Positions 10,446 to 19,854 of a DNA stretch of 64,000 bases are shown here, piece by piece. A program made the position numbers and the translations under genes. The stretch's first letter is position 1. Each line of letters begins with the position of its first letter. The notes under the pieces are model-generated. The model saw nothing but the letters and a program-made list of their open reading frames with translations, searched no databases and was not told where the DNA came from. Source of the DNA: Geminicoccus roseus DSM 18922 (GTDB lineage Bacteria; Pseudomonadota; Alphaproteobacteria; Geminicoccales; Geminicoccaceae); the NCBI RefSeq assembly GCF_000427665.1, contig NZ_KE386572.1, positions 1,510,096 to 1,574,095 of the forward strand. The letters run 5' to 3'.

Positions 10446-11267
10446 ATGCCGGTGCCGAAGCTGTCCCCGGATCTGGACGGCGTCCCGGAAACCATGCTGT
10501 GGCCGCTCTACCACCGTGCCACCGAGGCGCGCCGTCCGGACGGCATCCTCCATGATCCGGACAGCATCCGGATCATGGACGCCCTCGACTACGACTTCCC
10601 CGGCCATTTCGGCATCCCGGGCGGTTCGCTGGCGATGCGGGCCGCCGAGATCGACCGGATCCTGGTGCAATGGCTGGAGGACCATCCGGACGGCCTGGTC
10701 GTGTCGCTGGGCGAGGGGCTGGAATCCCAGTCGCGCCGGGTCGACAATGGCAGGATGCGCTGGCTGTCGGTCGACCTTCCCCAGTCGATCGCGCTGCGCG
10801 AACGCTTCCTGCCGCCGACCGACCGCTTCCGCCACCTGGCCATGAGCGCGCTGGACCCGGCCTGGATCGATCAGGCCGACACCACCCGGCCGGTCCTCGT
10901 CGTGGCCCAGGGGCTGTTCATGTATCTGGAGCCGCAGGCGATCGAGCTTCTGCTGCGCGCCATGGCGACGCGGATGCCTGGCGCTGGCCTGGTGTTCGAC
11001 ACCGTGCCGGTCTGGCTGTCGCGCCTGACCCTGTTCGGCCTGTACTGGACTCCCGGCTACCGGCTGCCGCGGATGCCCTGGGGCATCGGCCGGTCCGCGA
11101 TCGAGCCGACCCTGCGCCGCTGGTGTTCCGGCCTGGGCCGGATCCAGATCCACCCCTATGCGCCGCCCCGCGGCCGTCCGGCCGTCCTGCACCCGTTCGC
11201 GGCGGCCACCTTCCTGCTGCGCGATCAGCTGCCGACCCTGGTGACGACGCAATTCGGCGAGGCGTGA
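10446..11267 (+). CDS. LCMT-type class I SAM-dependent methyltransferase
   Basis: A 273-residue protein of the leucine carboxyl methyltransferase (PPM1-like) family, which methylates carboxyl or hydroxyl groups of varied substrates. Family marks are the N-terminal 'LYHRATEARRPDGILHDP', the SAM-binding loop 'VVSLGEGLESQSRRVDNG', the acidic 'WLSVDLP' and 'VAQGLFMYLE'. The frame opens upstream at 10359, but ATG 10446 follows a strong GGAAGGGGGG ribosome site and gives the normal N-terminus. It lies 16 bp after the phasin gene. A link to polyhydroxyalkanoate or polyketide metabolism is only a positional guess. Confidence 0.8.
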   Translation: MPVPKLSPDLDGVPETMLWPLYHRATEARRPDGILHDPDSIRIMDALDYDFPGHFGIPGGSLAMRAAEIDRILVQWLEDHPDGLVVSLGEGLESQSRRVDNGRMRWLSVDLPQSIALRERFLPPTDRFRHLAMSALDPAWIDQADTTRPVLVVAQGLFMYLEPQAIELLLRAMATRMPGAGLVFDTVPVWLSRLTLFGLYWTPGYRLPRMPWGIGRSAIEPTLRRWCSGLGRIQIHPYAPPRGRPAVLHPFAAATFLLRDQLPTLVTTQFGEA

Positions 11268-11373
11268 ACCCCGCTCCTTCCGCGACATACCCAGAAGATC
11301 CGGCCTGCGGGTGTCACCTGGCCGCCAACCGGGTATGGGTTCTGCCATGGCGCATGGCAGGCGAGGAGCAGCG

Positions 11374-11793
11374 ATGACGACGGAGCAGGCAGGAACCACC
11401 ATCCATCTCGGGCCGGGGCAGGGCCGCACCTATCCGCTGGGTGGGATGACCGCGGTGTTCAAGGCGGATGGCGCCGAGACCGGCGATCGCTATTCGGTGT
11501 CGGAATGGTGGCTGGAGCCGCACAGCACCGGTCCGGGCGCCCATGCCCATGACCGGAACGACGAGGTCTTCTACGTGCTGGAAGGTGTGGCCAGCATCCT
11601 GGTCGGCGACATCTGGCACGAGGCGCCGCAGGGCTCGTTCCTGCGCATCCCGGCCACCGTCCGCCACGACTTCCAGAACCGGAGCGATGGCCGCATCGGG
11701 CTTCTGAACTTCTTCATCCCGGGCGGGTTCGAGCAGAACATGCCGGCGATCGCCGCCTGGTTTGCCGCCAACCCGCCGGACCCGCCGGCCTGA
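11374..11793 (+). CDS. Cupin-domain protein
   Basis: A 139-residue single-domain cupin. Motif 1 is 'PGAHAHDRNDEVFYVLEG' (metal ligands His, His and Glu; the third His comes later) and motif 2 is around 'FLRIPATVRHDFQN' with the conserved His. Start ATG 11374 follows a GAGGAGC ribosome site; the longer frame from 11311 lacks one. Small cupins of this type bind a metal and are often isomerases, dioxygenases or sugar-binding proteins; the reaction cannot be assigned. It follows the methyltransferase gene by 106 bp and is convergent with the next gene. Confidence 0.8.
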   Translation: MTTEQAGTTIHLGPGQGRTYPLGGMTAVFKADGAETGDRYSVSEWWLEPHSTGPGAHAHDRNDEVFYVLEGVASILVGDIWHEAPQGSFLRIPATVRHDFQNRSDGRIGLLNFFIPGGFEQNMPAIAAWFAANPPDPPA

Positions 11794-11818
11794 CCTGCCC
11801 CCGGTGGCCGGGGACAGG
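11794..11818. terminator. Stem-loop between convergent genes
   Basis: A 10-bp stem (CCTGCCCCCG with CGGGGACAGG, one mismatch) and a 5-nt loop directly after the cupin stop and 11 bp before the end of the opposing gene. There is no U-run on either side, so termination is plausible but unproven. Confidence 0.45.
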
Positions 11819-11829
11819 GCGCTGCCGGC

Positions 11830-12948
11830 TCAAGGGAGCGGCAGGATCGCCGGATCGGCGCCGGACGGAAGCGGCGCGGTCACGATCCGGTCCGCGTCGA
11901 GATCGACGTCCGTTAGGTCGATGCTGCGCAGCACCTGGTCCTCATAGGTCTTCACGTAGTAGCGCCGGTTGGCGAGGTCGGCGATCGACGACCACTGCGT
12001 GTATTCCAGCGGCGCATCGGCCTGGTCCTTCTCCCGGACCCAGCCCTTGGGAATGTCGAAATTGTTCAGGATGTGCTCGGCCAGCCGGACGCTCTCGAGG
12101 CCGCCCGGCTGCTTCTCGACCGACATCGTGTAGCCGAGCGCCCGGATCAGGCGCGACGGCGGCGTCGGGTCGCCCGGGACCCCGAGCAGGCCGGAACCCT
12201 GGCCAAGCTGGGCGAACGACGTTCCTGCCAGTTCCAGCGGCGGCGCGTTGTCGGCGGACAGCTTGATGTAGTTGCGCAGGTTGGTCAGGTGCCAGTCGAA
12301 GCCCGGTGCGTTGGTCATGACGCCCAGCGGGTTGTCGTAGACCTTCAGTTCGCCGTCGACCGGCTCCACCACCAGCGACGCACCGGACGGGTCGTGCAGC
12401 GTGTAGTGGAACGGGGGCACGAACCCGACCCCCTCCGGCTTCACCCCGATCACCGACACGCTGGCCAGCGCCGCCTTCACCTCGGCCACGGTCGCAAAGC
12501 TGGTGAGCGCCCAGGTCAGGAAGTCCCAGGGCGCCAGCGCCGTGGCCGGGTCGGCCTTGGCCGGATCGGCATAGCCGGCGAAGTCGGGGAAATAGAGGAT
12601 CCCGCCGGTCAGCCCCTTCTCGTTGATCCCGTCCACCACCGCCGGCAGGTCCAGGCCGTTCAGTCCGACCACGCCGTACTTGCCCGTCCAGCGCATGCCC
12701 GGCTGGCCGTCGGGGCCGGTCGCGGCCAGGGCGAGCTTTCGGGGGATCACGATCGCCTCGGACTTCAGGTCGAAGCCGAACTCCATGGTCCGGCCGTAGA
12801 CGGTGCCGCCGTCCGCGGTGGGGATCGTGAAGCTCGTGCAGGCCTGCGCCACCTGCGGAACCGCCAGGGCCGCAACCGTTGCAAGCGCGGCGACGCGGCG
12901 GGTCGCCTGGCGCCAGCACTTCCTCGCGCGGACGGGGATCGGTCGCAT
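11830..12948 (-). CDS. Secreted Ntn-hydrolase of the choloylglycine hydrolase/penicillin V acylase family
   Basis: A 372-residue linear amide C-N hydrolase. A signal peptide ends at 'VAQA', leaving Cys as the first mature residue ('CTSFTIPTADGG'), the N-terminal nucleophile of this family. The conserved Arg follows in 'YGRTMEFG', where Glu stands at the usual Asp position, a common variant. Later marks are 'VVGLNGLDLPAVVDGINEKG' (Asn and substrate pocket) and 'GVMTNAPGFDWHLTNL' (conserved Asn). The ATG at 12948 is chosen because it starts the signal peptide; the frame runs further upstream without meaning. Substrates in this family include conjugated bile acids, penicillin V and acyl-homoserine lactones. 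In a free-living Gram-negative, acyl-homoserine lactone or other N-acyl amide cleavage is more plausible. Confidence 0.85.
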   Translation of the reverse strand: MRPIPVRARKCWRQATRRVAALATVAALAVPQVAQACTSFTIPTADGGTVYGRTMEFGFDLKSEAIVIPRKLALAATGPDGQPGMRWTGKYGVVGLNGLDLPAVVDGINEKGLTGGILYFPDFAGYADPAKADPATALAPWDFLTWALTSFATVAEVKAALASVSVIGVKPEGVGFVPPFHYTLHDPSGASLVVEPVDGELKVYDNPLGVMTNAPGFDWHLTNLRNYIKLSADNAPPLELAGTSFAQLGQGSGLLGVPGDPTPPSRLIRALGYTMSVEKQPGGLESVRLAEHILNNFDIPKGWVREKDQADAPLEYTQWSSIADLANRRYYVKTYEDQVLRSIDLTDVDLDADRIVTAPLPSGADPAILPLP

Positions 12949-13396
12949 GGGAGCCTCTTCGGAATCAGGATTGGTTGCAGAAGATCGTGCTGGTTGTGTT
13001 GGTATGATCAGGCACGACCAATGGGTTCCGCCCGACCATGACCAGGAAATGGCCGGCGCGATAGTGCGGTTGGTAGACTTATTTGTTTTATCCGGAAATT
13101 TCTTTGCAAAAGCAGCTTCAGATACTGATGTTGCTCGGGCGCAGCAGGATGCTCTGTCATGAGAGTGGTCGGCCTCGCCATTGCCAACAGGGAGGTCGTC
13201 CGGCTCGACTTTGCGCCGCCTCCTGGGGTGCGATATGTCCGTGGCCGACCGGAACCGCCCAGGCTGGCCGTTCCGGCCGCTGCCGGCAGGCTGGTGCAAG
13301 ATCAGGTCGCTCCGAAGCTATCCTGTTCCGGCCAGTCTGTGCTCATTGCTGGCCAGAGAGCGGGCCGCCCGACCGGCCGATAAGGGAGTTCGAGAC
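12949..13396. other. Intergenic region, divergent promoters
   Basis: A 448-bp gap between the leftward Ntn-hydrolase and the rightward fhs gene. It includes an AT-rich stretch near 13075-13110 suited to promoters. No known riboswitch, tRNA or convincing small gene was recognised. A 74-codon frame at 13159-13383 lacks a ribosome site and family features. Confidence 0.5.
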
Positions 13397-15082
13397 ATGC
13401 CGAGCGACATCGAAATCGCCCGTGCGGCAAAGATGCAGCCGATCCAGCAGGTCGCCGAGAAGCTGGGCATCGCCGCCGACGAACTGCATCCCTATGGCCG
13501 CGCCGTCGCCAAGGTTGACCATGCCACCATCGACCGGCTGAAGGACCGCCCGGACGGCAAGCTGGTCCTGGTCACCGCGATCAACCCGACCCCGGCCGGC
13601 GAGGGCAAGACCACCACCACCGTGGGCCTGGGCGACGGGCTGAACCGGATCGGCAAGAAGGCGATGATCTGCCTGCGCGAGCCGTCGCTCGGCCCGTGCT
13701 TCGGCATGAAGGGCGGAGCCGCCGGCGGCGGCTATGCCCAGATCGTGCCGATGGAGCAGATCAACCTGCACTTCACCGGCGACTTCCACGCCATCGGCAG
13801 CGCCCACAACCTGCTGGCCGCGATGCTGGACAACCACATCTACTGGGGCAACGAGAGCAGCCTCGACCAGCGCCGGATCGCCTGGCGCCGGGTGGTCGAC
13901 ATGAACGACCGGGCGCTGCGCCAGATCACCAGCTCGCTGGGCGGCGTCTCCAACGGCTTCCCGCGCGAGGACGGCTTCGACATCACCGTGGCCTCCGAGG
14001 TGATGGCGGTGTTCTGCCTGTCCACCAGCATGGCCGACCTGGAGGAGCGCCTGGGCCGGATGATCGTGGGCTATACCCGCGACCGCAAGCCGGTGCTGGC
14101 CAAGGACATCAAGGCGCCCGGCGCCATGGCGGTCCTGCTCAAGGACGCGTTCATGCCGAACCTGGTCCAGACCCTGGAGAACAACCCGGCCTTCGTCCAT
14201 GGCGGCCCGTTCGCCAACATCGCCCATGGCTGCAACTCGGCGATCGCCACCCGCACCGCGCTCAAGCTGGCCGACTACGTGGTCACCGAGGCGGGCTTCG
14301 GCGCCGATCTGGGTGCCGAGAAGTTCTTCGACATCAAGTGCCGCAAGGCCGGGCTCACCCCGGACTGCGCGGTGATCGTCGCGACCATCCGGGCGCTGAA
14401 GAGCAATGGCGGGGTCGCCAAGGACGATCTGGGCACGGAGAATCTCGACGCGCTGAAGAAGGGCATCGTCAACCTCGCCCGCCATGTCCGCAACGTCCGC
14501 AAGTTCGGCGTGCCCTCGGTGGTCGCGATCAACCATTTCGTCACCGACACGCCGGCCGAGCACGACTTCGTGCTGAAATACTGCCGGGAAGAGCTGGGCG
14601 TGGAGGCGTTCGTCTGCGCGCACTGGGCGGAAGGGTCGGCCGGGATCGAATCTTTGTCCCAGCACGTGGTCCGGCTGTGCGACGAGGGCCATCCGCTGGA
14701 CGGCCGCGGCTTCACCCATCTCTATCCCGACGACATGCCGCTCTGGGACAAGGTCAAGACCATCGCCACCGAGATCTACGGGGCGGAGGACATCATCGCC
14801 GACAAGAAGATCCGCGACCAGTTCAAGGAGCTGCAGGCGGCCGGCTACGGCCATTTCCCGATCTGCGTCGCCAAGACCCAGTACAGCTTCTCCACCGACC
14901 CGAACCTGAAGGGAGCGCCGTCCCACCACATGGTCCCGATCCGCGAGGTGCGGGTGTCCGGCGGTGCGGAGTTCCTGGTGGTGATCTGCGGCGAGATCAT
15001 GACCATGCCGGGCCTGCCCAGGCGGCCGGCGGCGGAAACGATCCGCATCGATTCCGAGGGGCGGATCGACGGCCTGTTCTAG
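13397..15082 (+). CDS. fhs: Formate--tetrahydrofolate ligase
   Basis: A 561-residue enzyme (family length about 555-560) that joins formate to tetrahydrofolate using ATP, giving 10-formyl-THF for purine synthesis and one-carbon metabolism. The ATP loop '[17 protein letters not shown]' lies at about 64-80, followed by the diagnostic '[19 protein letters not shown]'-type stretch (about 95-113). Further marks are '[15 protein letters not shown]' and the C-terminal '[15 protein letters not shown]'. Start ATG 13397 follows AAGGGAG; the frame extends upstream to 13181 without homology. It is a single gene with a leftward neighbour upstream and a gap downstream. Confidence 0.97.
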   Translation: MPSDIEIARAAKMQPIQQVAEKLGIAADELHPYGRAVAKVDHATIDRLKDRPDGKLVLVTAINPTPAGEGKTTTTVGLGDGLNRIGKKAMICLREPSLGPCFGMKGGAAGGGYAQIVPMEQINLHFTGDFHAIGSAHNLLAAMLDNHIYWGNESSLDQRRIAWRRVVDMNDRALRQITSSLGGVSNGFPREDGFDITVASEVMAVFCLSTSMADLEERLGRMIVGYTRDRKPVLAKDIKAPGAMAVLLKDAFMPNLVQTLENNPAFVHGGPFANIAHGCNSAIATRTALKLADYVVTEAGFGADLGAEKFFDIKCRKAGLTPDCAVIVATIRALKSNGGVAKDDLGTENLDALKKGIVNLARHVRNVRKFGVPSVVAINHFVTDTPAEHDFVLKYCREELGVEAFVCAHWAEGSAGIESLSQHVVRLCDEGHPLDGRGFTHLYPDDMPLWDKVKTIATEIYGAEDIIADKKIRDQFKELQAAGYGHFPICVAKTQYSFSTDPNLKGAPSHHMVPIREVRVSGGAEFLVVICGEIMTMPGLPRRPAAETIRIDSEGRIDGLF

Positions 15083-15744
15083 GCCGCCGCCAACGCCTGG
15101 ATACCCCCGGATGCGTTGAACCGGCCGCCCCGCCTGTTCCCCCGTCGATCGCGTAGGATTGCGGGGGCGCGGCGGGTCCGATCGCAGACCGGGCCGATGG
15201 CGGGCGGAACCGGCCGCTAGCCTCGGCTCGCTCGGCATCTCCGTGCCATTGTCGCCGAAGGTCCGCCTTTTCGACCTGGCGCCGGTTCGCCTGGCCGCCC
15301 ATCTGCGCTGCCAGCATCCCCGCTTCAGCCAGCGCCCCGCCCGGCGATCTCCAAATCTCGGTCGATCTCGACTCGGCCGAGTTCGCCTCGCCGGCTCTTC
15401 TGCCGGGCCTGGACCGCGCCCTCTCCGCAAGCCGGCTGCCACCCCTGGTCCGGCGGATCGGCATGGATCGCAACGCGGGCGAGGAGGTCCGCGCCATCGC
15501 CTTGCTGGCCGGGAAAACCGCCCTGCGCGTCGCCGCCATGGAAGTGGAGACCAAGGGCCAAGGCCGCCTTCTGGATGGCGGCCGGCTGATCGTTCGCCGA
15601 AAGCTGTTCGCTTCACCCCGCCTGGATCCGCATGCCTGCCCTGCTCCGGCCCCCAGGCCGTGGATTTCCCCGCATTAACCTCGTCTTAAGGACCAATCGG
15701 TAACCTTCACCCCCGGAACAGTGGCTTCGGGGACGGGATGGTCC
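15083..15744. other. Intergenic region with possible gene remnant
   Basis: A 662-bp gap between fhs and the RTX protease. The frame running through about 15330-15678 has GC-rich third positions and an even, soluble-looking composition ('VRAIALLAGKTALRVAAMEVE') but no good start or ribosome site. It may be the tail of a decayed gene. The end holds the CtrA-like site at 15675-15689. Confidence 0.4.
15675..15689. promoter_or_regulatory. CtrA-like full site (TTAA-N7-TTAA)
   Basis: TTAA-CCTCGTC-TTAA, an exact match to the CtrA consensus spacing, 56 bp upstream of the protease frame opening and 70 bp before its ATG. CtrA is the alphaproteobacterial response regulator for cell cycle and motility. 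One exact short match in GC-rich DNA is suggestive, not proof. Confidence 0.45.
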
Positions 15745-17511
15745 ATGACGGCATCGACGTTGCGGCAGGCGGATGGCCAGGCCCCGTTCGTGGCGGGGCT
15801 TCCTGGGCCGGACCTGGCGGCCCCGCGGCCACTGGAAGTGGCGCCGGCCGGCGGCTCCAGCCATGTCGGCGCCAGCGCCACCGGCGATGCGGCCGTTGAT
15901 TCGCTGATCGCCGGCACGCGCTGGCAGCCCGACGCCGACGGCGGGCTGACGATCGCCTACAGCTTCGCCTCGCTCGCCTCCTCCTGGCGGATCGGCTACG
16001 GCAACGACGAGCCGGGCTTCTGGGCCGGCGACTTCTCCGCCGCCGAGAAGGCGGTGATCCGCCAGGCCCTCGGCGCCTGGTCGGCGGTGGCCGACATCAG
16101 CTTCGTCGAGGTGGCCGACAGCGAGGCGGCAGTGGGCGACATCCGCTTCGGCCGCTCGATGCTGCCTTCCACCGCCTGGGCCTACCTCCCGGGTGGCGAG
16201 GCCGAGCACGGCGACATCTGGCTGGGCCAGCAGCGCTTCCCGACCATCGAGGAGCCGGACCTGGTCGACTGGATCTATGCGCCCGGCACCTGGCGCTACT
16301 TTACCCTGATGCACGAGATCGGCCATGCGCTGGGCCTCGTCCACCCCCATGACGGCGACGGCGTGGGTGCCGCACTGGATCCCGCCGCCGACTGGATCGG
16401 CGCCTCGATCATGAGCTACCGCTCCTGCCCGGGCCAGGCCGCGTTGCAGGGCTATGGCGTCGAGTTTTACCCGACCACGCCCATGGGCCTGGACGTGGCG
16501 GCGATGCAGTCGCTCTATGGCGCGGCCGAGGCCCAGGCCGGCAACACCGTCTGGCGCTGGAGCGAGGATGCGCGGGTGTACCAGACGATCTGGGACGCAG
16601 GCGGCATCGACACGATCGACTGGTCGAACCAGGTGAACGCCGCCACCATCCGGCTGGCCGAAGGGAGCTGGTCGGAGCTGGGCGATCCCTACCGCTGGAG
16701 CGTGGAAGGCGGCGGCAGCCTGCCCGGAACCCTGTTCATCGCAGCCGGCAGCGTGATCGAGAACGCGCTGGGCGGCGAGGGCGGCGACCGGATCGAGGGC
16801 AACGGGCAGGCCAACCGGCTGGAAGGCATGGGCGGCGACGACCTGCTGTTCGGCGACGGCGGAGCCGACGCCCTGTTCGGCGGCGCCGGCGACGACCGGA
16901 TCGAGGGTGGCGACGGCGACGACCTGGTGTCCGGCCAGCATGGCGGCGACCTGATCCTGGGCGGCGAGGGCGACGACTGGCTCCATGGCTTTGCCGGCGC
17001 CGACCGGCTCTTTGGCGAGGGCGGGCGCGACGTCCTCTCGGGAGGCGACGGCAGCGACCGGCTCTATGGCGACCTTGGCGACGACCTCCTGGATGGCGGC
17101 AGCGGCGACGACTTCCTTTACGGCGGGGTCGGCGACAACCGCCTGTCCGGCGGCACCGGCGCCGATCTGGTTGCCGGGGGCGGCGGCAGCGACTGGCTGG
17201 TGGGCGGCGCCGGCGCCGACCTGCTGGACGGCGGCAGCGGCGACGACCTGATGTTCGGCGGTGCCGGCGACGACCTGATCATCGCCTGGTACGGCCAGGA
17301 CACGATCGATGGCGGGGCCGGGACCGACACGCTGTCGGTGGCGTTCGATTCAACCGGCTACCGGGTCGAGGGAACGCTCACCGCCGGCCGGTTGGTGGAT
17401 ATCGGTCCAGGCGACGGCGATCTGGGCATCGACAGCCTGCGCTCGATCGAGGCGGTTCAGTTCCTGGACCGGACCCTGGTCTGGCAGAACGGCCAGTGGC
17501 TGGAAGGATGA
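15745..17511 (+). CDS. Secreted M10 (serralysin-type) metalloprotease with RTX repeats
   Basis: A 588-residue protein with no N-terminal signal peptide, as expected for type I secretion. The zinc motif 'HEIGHALGLVH' is at about 190-200 and the Met-turn 'IMSYRS' at about 222-227. From about 345 to 520 run many glycine-rich nonapeptides (GGxGxDxLx, such as 'GGAGDDRIEGGDGDD'), which bind calcium and fold outside the cell. The C-terminal 60 residues, ending 'QNGQWLEG', likely carry the secretion signal. ATG 15745 is chosen; the frame opens at GTG 15721. No ABC exporter, adaptor or inhibitor gene is adjacent. It is related in plan to the protease at 43448 but shorter. Confidence 0.9.
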   Translation: MTASTLRQADGQAPFVAGLPGPDLAAPRPLEVAPAGGSSHVGASATGDAAVDSLIAGTRWQPDADGGLTIAYSFASLASSWRIGYGNDEPGFWAGDFSAAEKAVIRQALGAWSAVADISFVEVADSEAAVGDIRFGRSMLPSTAWAYLPGGEAEHGDIWLGQQRFPTIEEPDLVDWIYAPGTWRYFTLMHEIGHALGLVHPHDGDGVGAALDPAADWIGASIMSYRSCPGQAALQGYGVEFYPTTPMGLDVAAMQSLYGAAEAQAGNTVWRWSEDARVYQTIWDAGGIDTIDWSNQVNAATIRLAEGSWSELGDPYRWSVEGGGSLPGTLFIAAGSVIENALGGEGGDRIEGNGQANRLEGMGGDDLLFGDGGADALFGGAGDDRIEGGDGDDLVSGQHGGDLILGGEGDDWLHGFAGADRLFGEGGRDVLSGGDGSDRLYGDLGDDLLDGGSGDDFLYGGVGDNRLSGGTGADLVAGGGGSDWLVGGAGADLLDGGSGDDLMFGGAGDDLIIAWYGQDTIDGGAGTDTLSVAFDSTGYRVEGTLTAGRLVDIGPGDGDLGIDSLRSIEAVQFLDRTLVWQNGQWLEG

Positions 17512-18432
17512 TCCCGACCTGCCGAAGGACCGGCCTGGTCGCAGCCATGACGGGCCATGCAGGACCGGATGCAGGCCAGGGGCTTCCTGCCAGGGTCGGC
17601 GCGAGCCGGACCAGCGGGCGGCGACGGGTCGATCGCCTGGGCCCTGGATGGCTCGGCACGTGAACACGGCCCGGCTGGGCTGGAGCGCCAGGCGCATGGG
17701 AACGCGGTGACGCGCTGCCAGGCAGGGCTGCACGACCGGCCGGATGGGCCTGATGCCGGGCGAGCCGGCTGCCTTGAAGGCCCGGATGCCATGGAATGTC
17801 GCTCCGGAGCGGGATGGGGAGAGTGCATGGCCATGAGTGGATTTGGGCGGCTTTCCCGAAGCAGCTGAGGGGGCCTGCTCGGCGTTTGGGGCATGGGCCG
17901 CCTGCTTTGGCCCCTTCACCTGATCCGGCCGACGACATGCCTCGGGCATGATCCCAAAGAATTGGCCTTGTCGGCCGTATCGGGATTGGAACGCCGGCCG
18001 AGGCTTGTCCGGACCAGCGGCTACGGCCGTGGGATCAGGCTGGAGCGGGATCCGGCCGGAAGGGCTGGATCTGTCGGCGCTGGTATTCACGCTGGATGCG
18101 CCCGTCCGGCCCTGCCAGGAAGCGCTCCCCGAACTTCTACCTGTTCGCCACCCCCGGCCCTGGAGGATCAGGCCTTCTCCCTCGTTCTGCCTGACCCCGA
18201 CACCCGGCCAAGGAGCCTGTTCCTGCCGAAGAGCTGTCCAGCCGGGCGAGACCGGCATCCACGCTCCCAGGCGGCCTGAGGTACAACCGGCATGGCGCCG
18301 CTGCACCGGCTGCTTCGGGTCCAACCTGGTCGAGCGGGTCTGGCCAGGGCTGGCCAGAGCGCTTGCACTCCCGCCGCGTGCCCGATGGTCGCCAAAGCCT
18401 CCTCGCCGGCCCGCCTGGAACCGGCCGGCGGC
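17512..18432. other. Long stretch without a recognisable gene
   Basis: About 920 bp between the RTX protease and pfkA. Six-frame reading gives only arginine/proline-rich frames of the type produced by GC-rich non-coding DNA. No tRNA-like TTC-loop, repeat array or transposase motif was seen. It may be decayed sequence. Confidence 0.5.
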
Positions 18433-19509
18433 TCAGGCAGGCTCGCCGAACGAAATCCCCAGGCCGCGGGCGGTGTGGACCAGCGTGTCGTTGGGATCGA
18501 CGGCGCGGGTGCCGGCGGTCACCGCCTCCAGCGGCACGTCCACCACCCGGCGGTCCTGCCAGGCGACCATCCGGTCGAAGCGGCCCTGCGCCACCAGGTC
18601 GACCGCGCTCACCCCGAAGGCGGAAGCGACGATCCGGTCGAGCGGCGAGGGCGAGCCGCCGCGCTGGACATGGCCCAGCACGGTCACCCGGCTCTCCGCC
18701 CCGGTACGCTTGGCGACCTCCTCGGCGATCACCCGGCCGATCCCGCCATAGCGGCTCTGCCCGTGCGCGTCGGTGACCATCCGCACCGACCCCTCCGGCG
18801 ACTTCACCGATTCCGCCACCACCACCAGCGAGAAGTTGCGGCCGATCCGGCGCCGCTCCTCGATCTTCGCGCAGACCGCCTCCAGCCGGTAGGGGATCTC
18901 CGGGATGAGCACCACGTCGGCGCCGCCGGCGATCCCGGCAGACAGGGCGATGTAGCCGGCATCCCGGCCCATCACCTCCAGCACCATCACCCGGTTGTGG
19001 CTGGCGGCGGTGACGTGCAGCCGGTCGACCGCCTCGGTGGCGATCTCGACCGAGGTGGAATGGCCGACCGCGTGCTCGGTGAGGTCGACATCGTTGTCGA
19101 TGGTCTTGGGCACGCCCACCAGGTTCCAGCCGCCGGCAAGCGCAAGCTTGCGCAGGATCGCGAGGCTGCCGTCGCCGCCGATCCCGATCAGCGCGTCCAG
19201 GCCCAGCTCATGGTAGCCCTGGATGATCTCCCGGGAGCGGTCGACCGTGCCGCCCTCGCCGTTCGGGTAGGCGTAGGGGTTGCCGCGGTTGGTGGTGCCC
19301 AGGATGGTGCCGCCCAGGTGCAGGATCCCGCTGGTGGTCTCGCTGGTGAGCGGGATCGCCGCAACCGGCCGGCACAGGAGGCCATGGGTCGCCTCGCGGA
19401 TGCCGAACACCTCCATGCCATGGCCATAGACCGCCCGCAGCATCACCGCCCGGATCACGGCGTTCAGGCCGGCGCAGTCGCCCCCGCTGGTGAGCACGCC
19501 AAGTCGCAT
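18433..19509 (-). CDS. pfkA: 6-phosphofructokinase
   Basis: A 358-residue PFK-A family enzyme that phosphorylates fructose 6-phosphate. The N-terminal 'LTSGGDCAGLNAVIR' is the phosphate loop. 'GIGGDGSL' carries Gly at the position where PPi-dependent enzymes have Asp, which predicts ATP use. 'PKTIDNDVDL' carries the Lys typical of the mixed ATP/PPi clade and the catalytic Asp. 'VMGRDAGYIA' and 'GHVQRGGSPSP' are family marks. ATG 19509 follows GGGAGAGGGC. The combination of Gly and Lys places it in the ATP-type, long-clade PFKs seen in many alphaproteobacteria. It stands alone, divergent from the YdcH gene by 98 bp. Confidence 0.93.
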   Translation of the reverse strand: MRLGVLTSGGDCAGLNAVIRAVMLRAVYGHGMEVFGIREATHGLLCRPVAAIPLTSETTSGILHLGGTILGTTNRGNPYAYPNGEGGTVDRSREIIQGYHELGLDALIGIGGDGSLAILRKLALAGGWNLVGVPKTIDNDVDLTEHAVGHSTSVEIATEAVDRLHVTAASHNRVMVLEVMGRDAGYIALSAGIAGGADVVLIPEIPYRLEAVCAKIEERRRIGRNFSLVVVAESVKSPEGSVRMVTDAHGQSRYGGIGRVIAEEVAKRTGAESRVTVLGHVQRGGSPSPLDRIVASAFGVSAVDLVAQGRFDRMVAWQDRRVVDVPLEAVTAGTRAVDPNDTLVHTARGLGISFGEPA

Positions 19510-19607
19510 CTGCCCTCTCCCGGAAACCTCGACTGCCTGCCAAGCTGCACGCCCAGCTGCAAACTGGTATAGTCGATCGCCTGCAGCGGGGAGAGACCAA
19601 GCGGACG

Positions 19608-19817
19608 ATGGCCGATGAAATCGACAAGCGCGAGATCGACACCGAACTCGAGGGGCTGAGGGCTGCCCACCGCGCCCTGGACGACCTGATCCGTCAGCTG
19701 ACCGCCGAGGGGGCGGCCGACCAGCTGCGCGTCCAGCGGCTGAAAAAGCGCAAGCTGATGCTGAAGGACAGGATCAGCACGATGGAAGGCGACCGCATCC
19801 CCGACATCATCGCCTGA
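19608..19817 (+). CDS. YdcH family (DUF465) small protein
   Basis: A 69-residue, highly charged helical protein. The C-terminal 'LRVQRLKKRKLMLKDRI' is the DUF465/YdcH signature (L..LKK.KL.LKD.I), after an N-terminal helix 'LEGLRAAHRALDDLI'. The length is typical. The start is ATG 19608. These proteins are common in Proteobacteria and their role is unknown; a short coiled-coil is likely. The gene is transcribed alone between pfkA and purK, both on the other strand. Confidence 0.85.
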   Translation: MADEIDKREIDTELEGLRAAHRALDDLIRQLTAEGAADQLRVQRLKKRKLMLKDRISTMEGDRIPDIIA

Positions 19818-19854
19818 CGACCGGCCAGCCGCCTTCGCCGGATCCGGCTTTCGG

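Noticed and set aside
13159..13383. 74-codon ORF upstream of fhs
   Set aside because: No ribosome site and no recognisable domain; composition fits chance open frames in GC-rich DNA.
13343..15616. Long frame antisense to fhs
   Set aside because: Shadow of fhs; low-complexity Arg/Ala/Gly/Val composition.
16745..17300. Tandem DNA repeats within the RTX regions as CRISPR or minisatellite
   Set aside because: They are coding nonapeptide repeats with variable third positions, not identical direct repeats with spacers.
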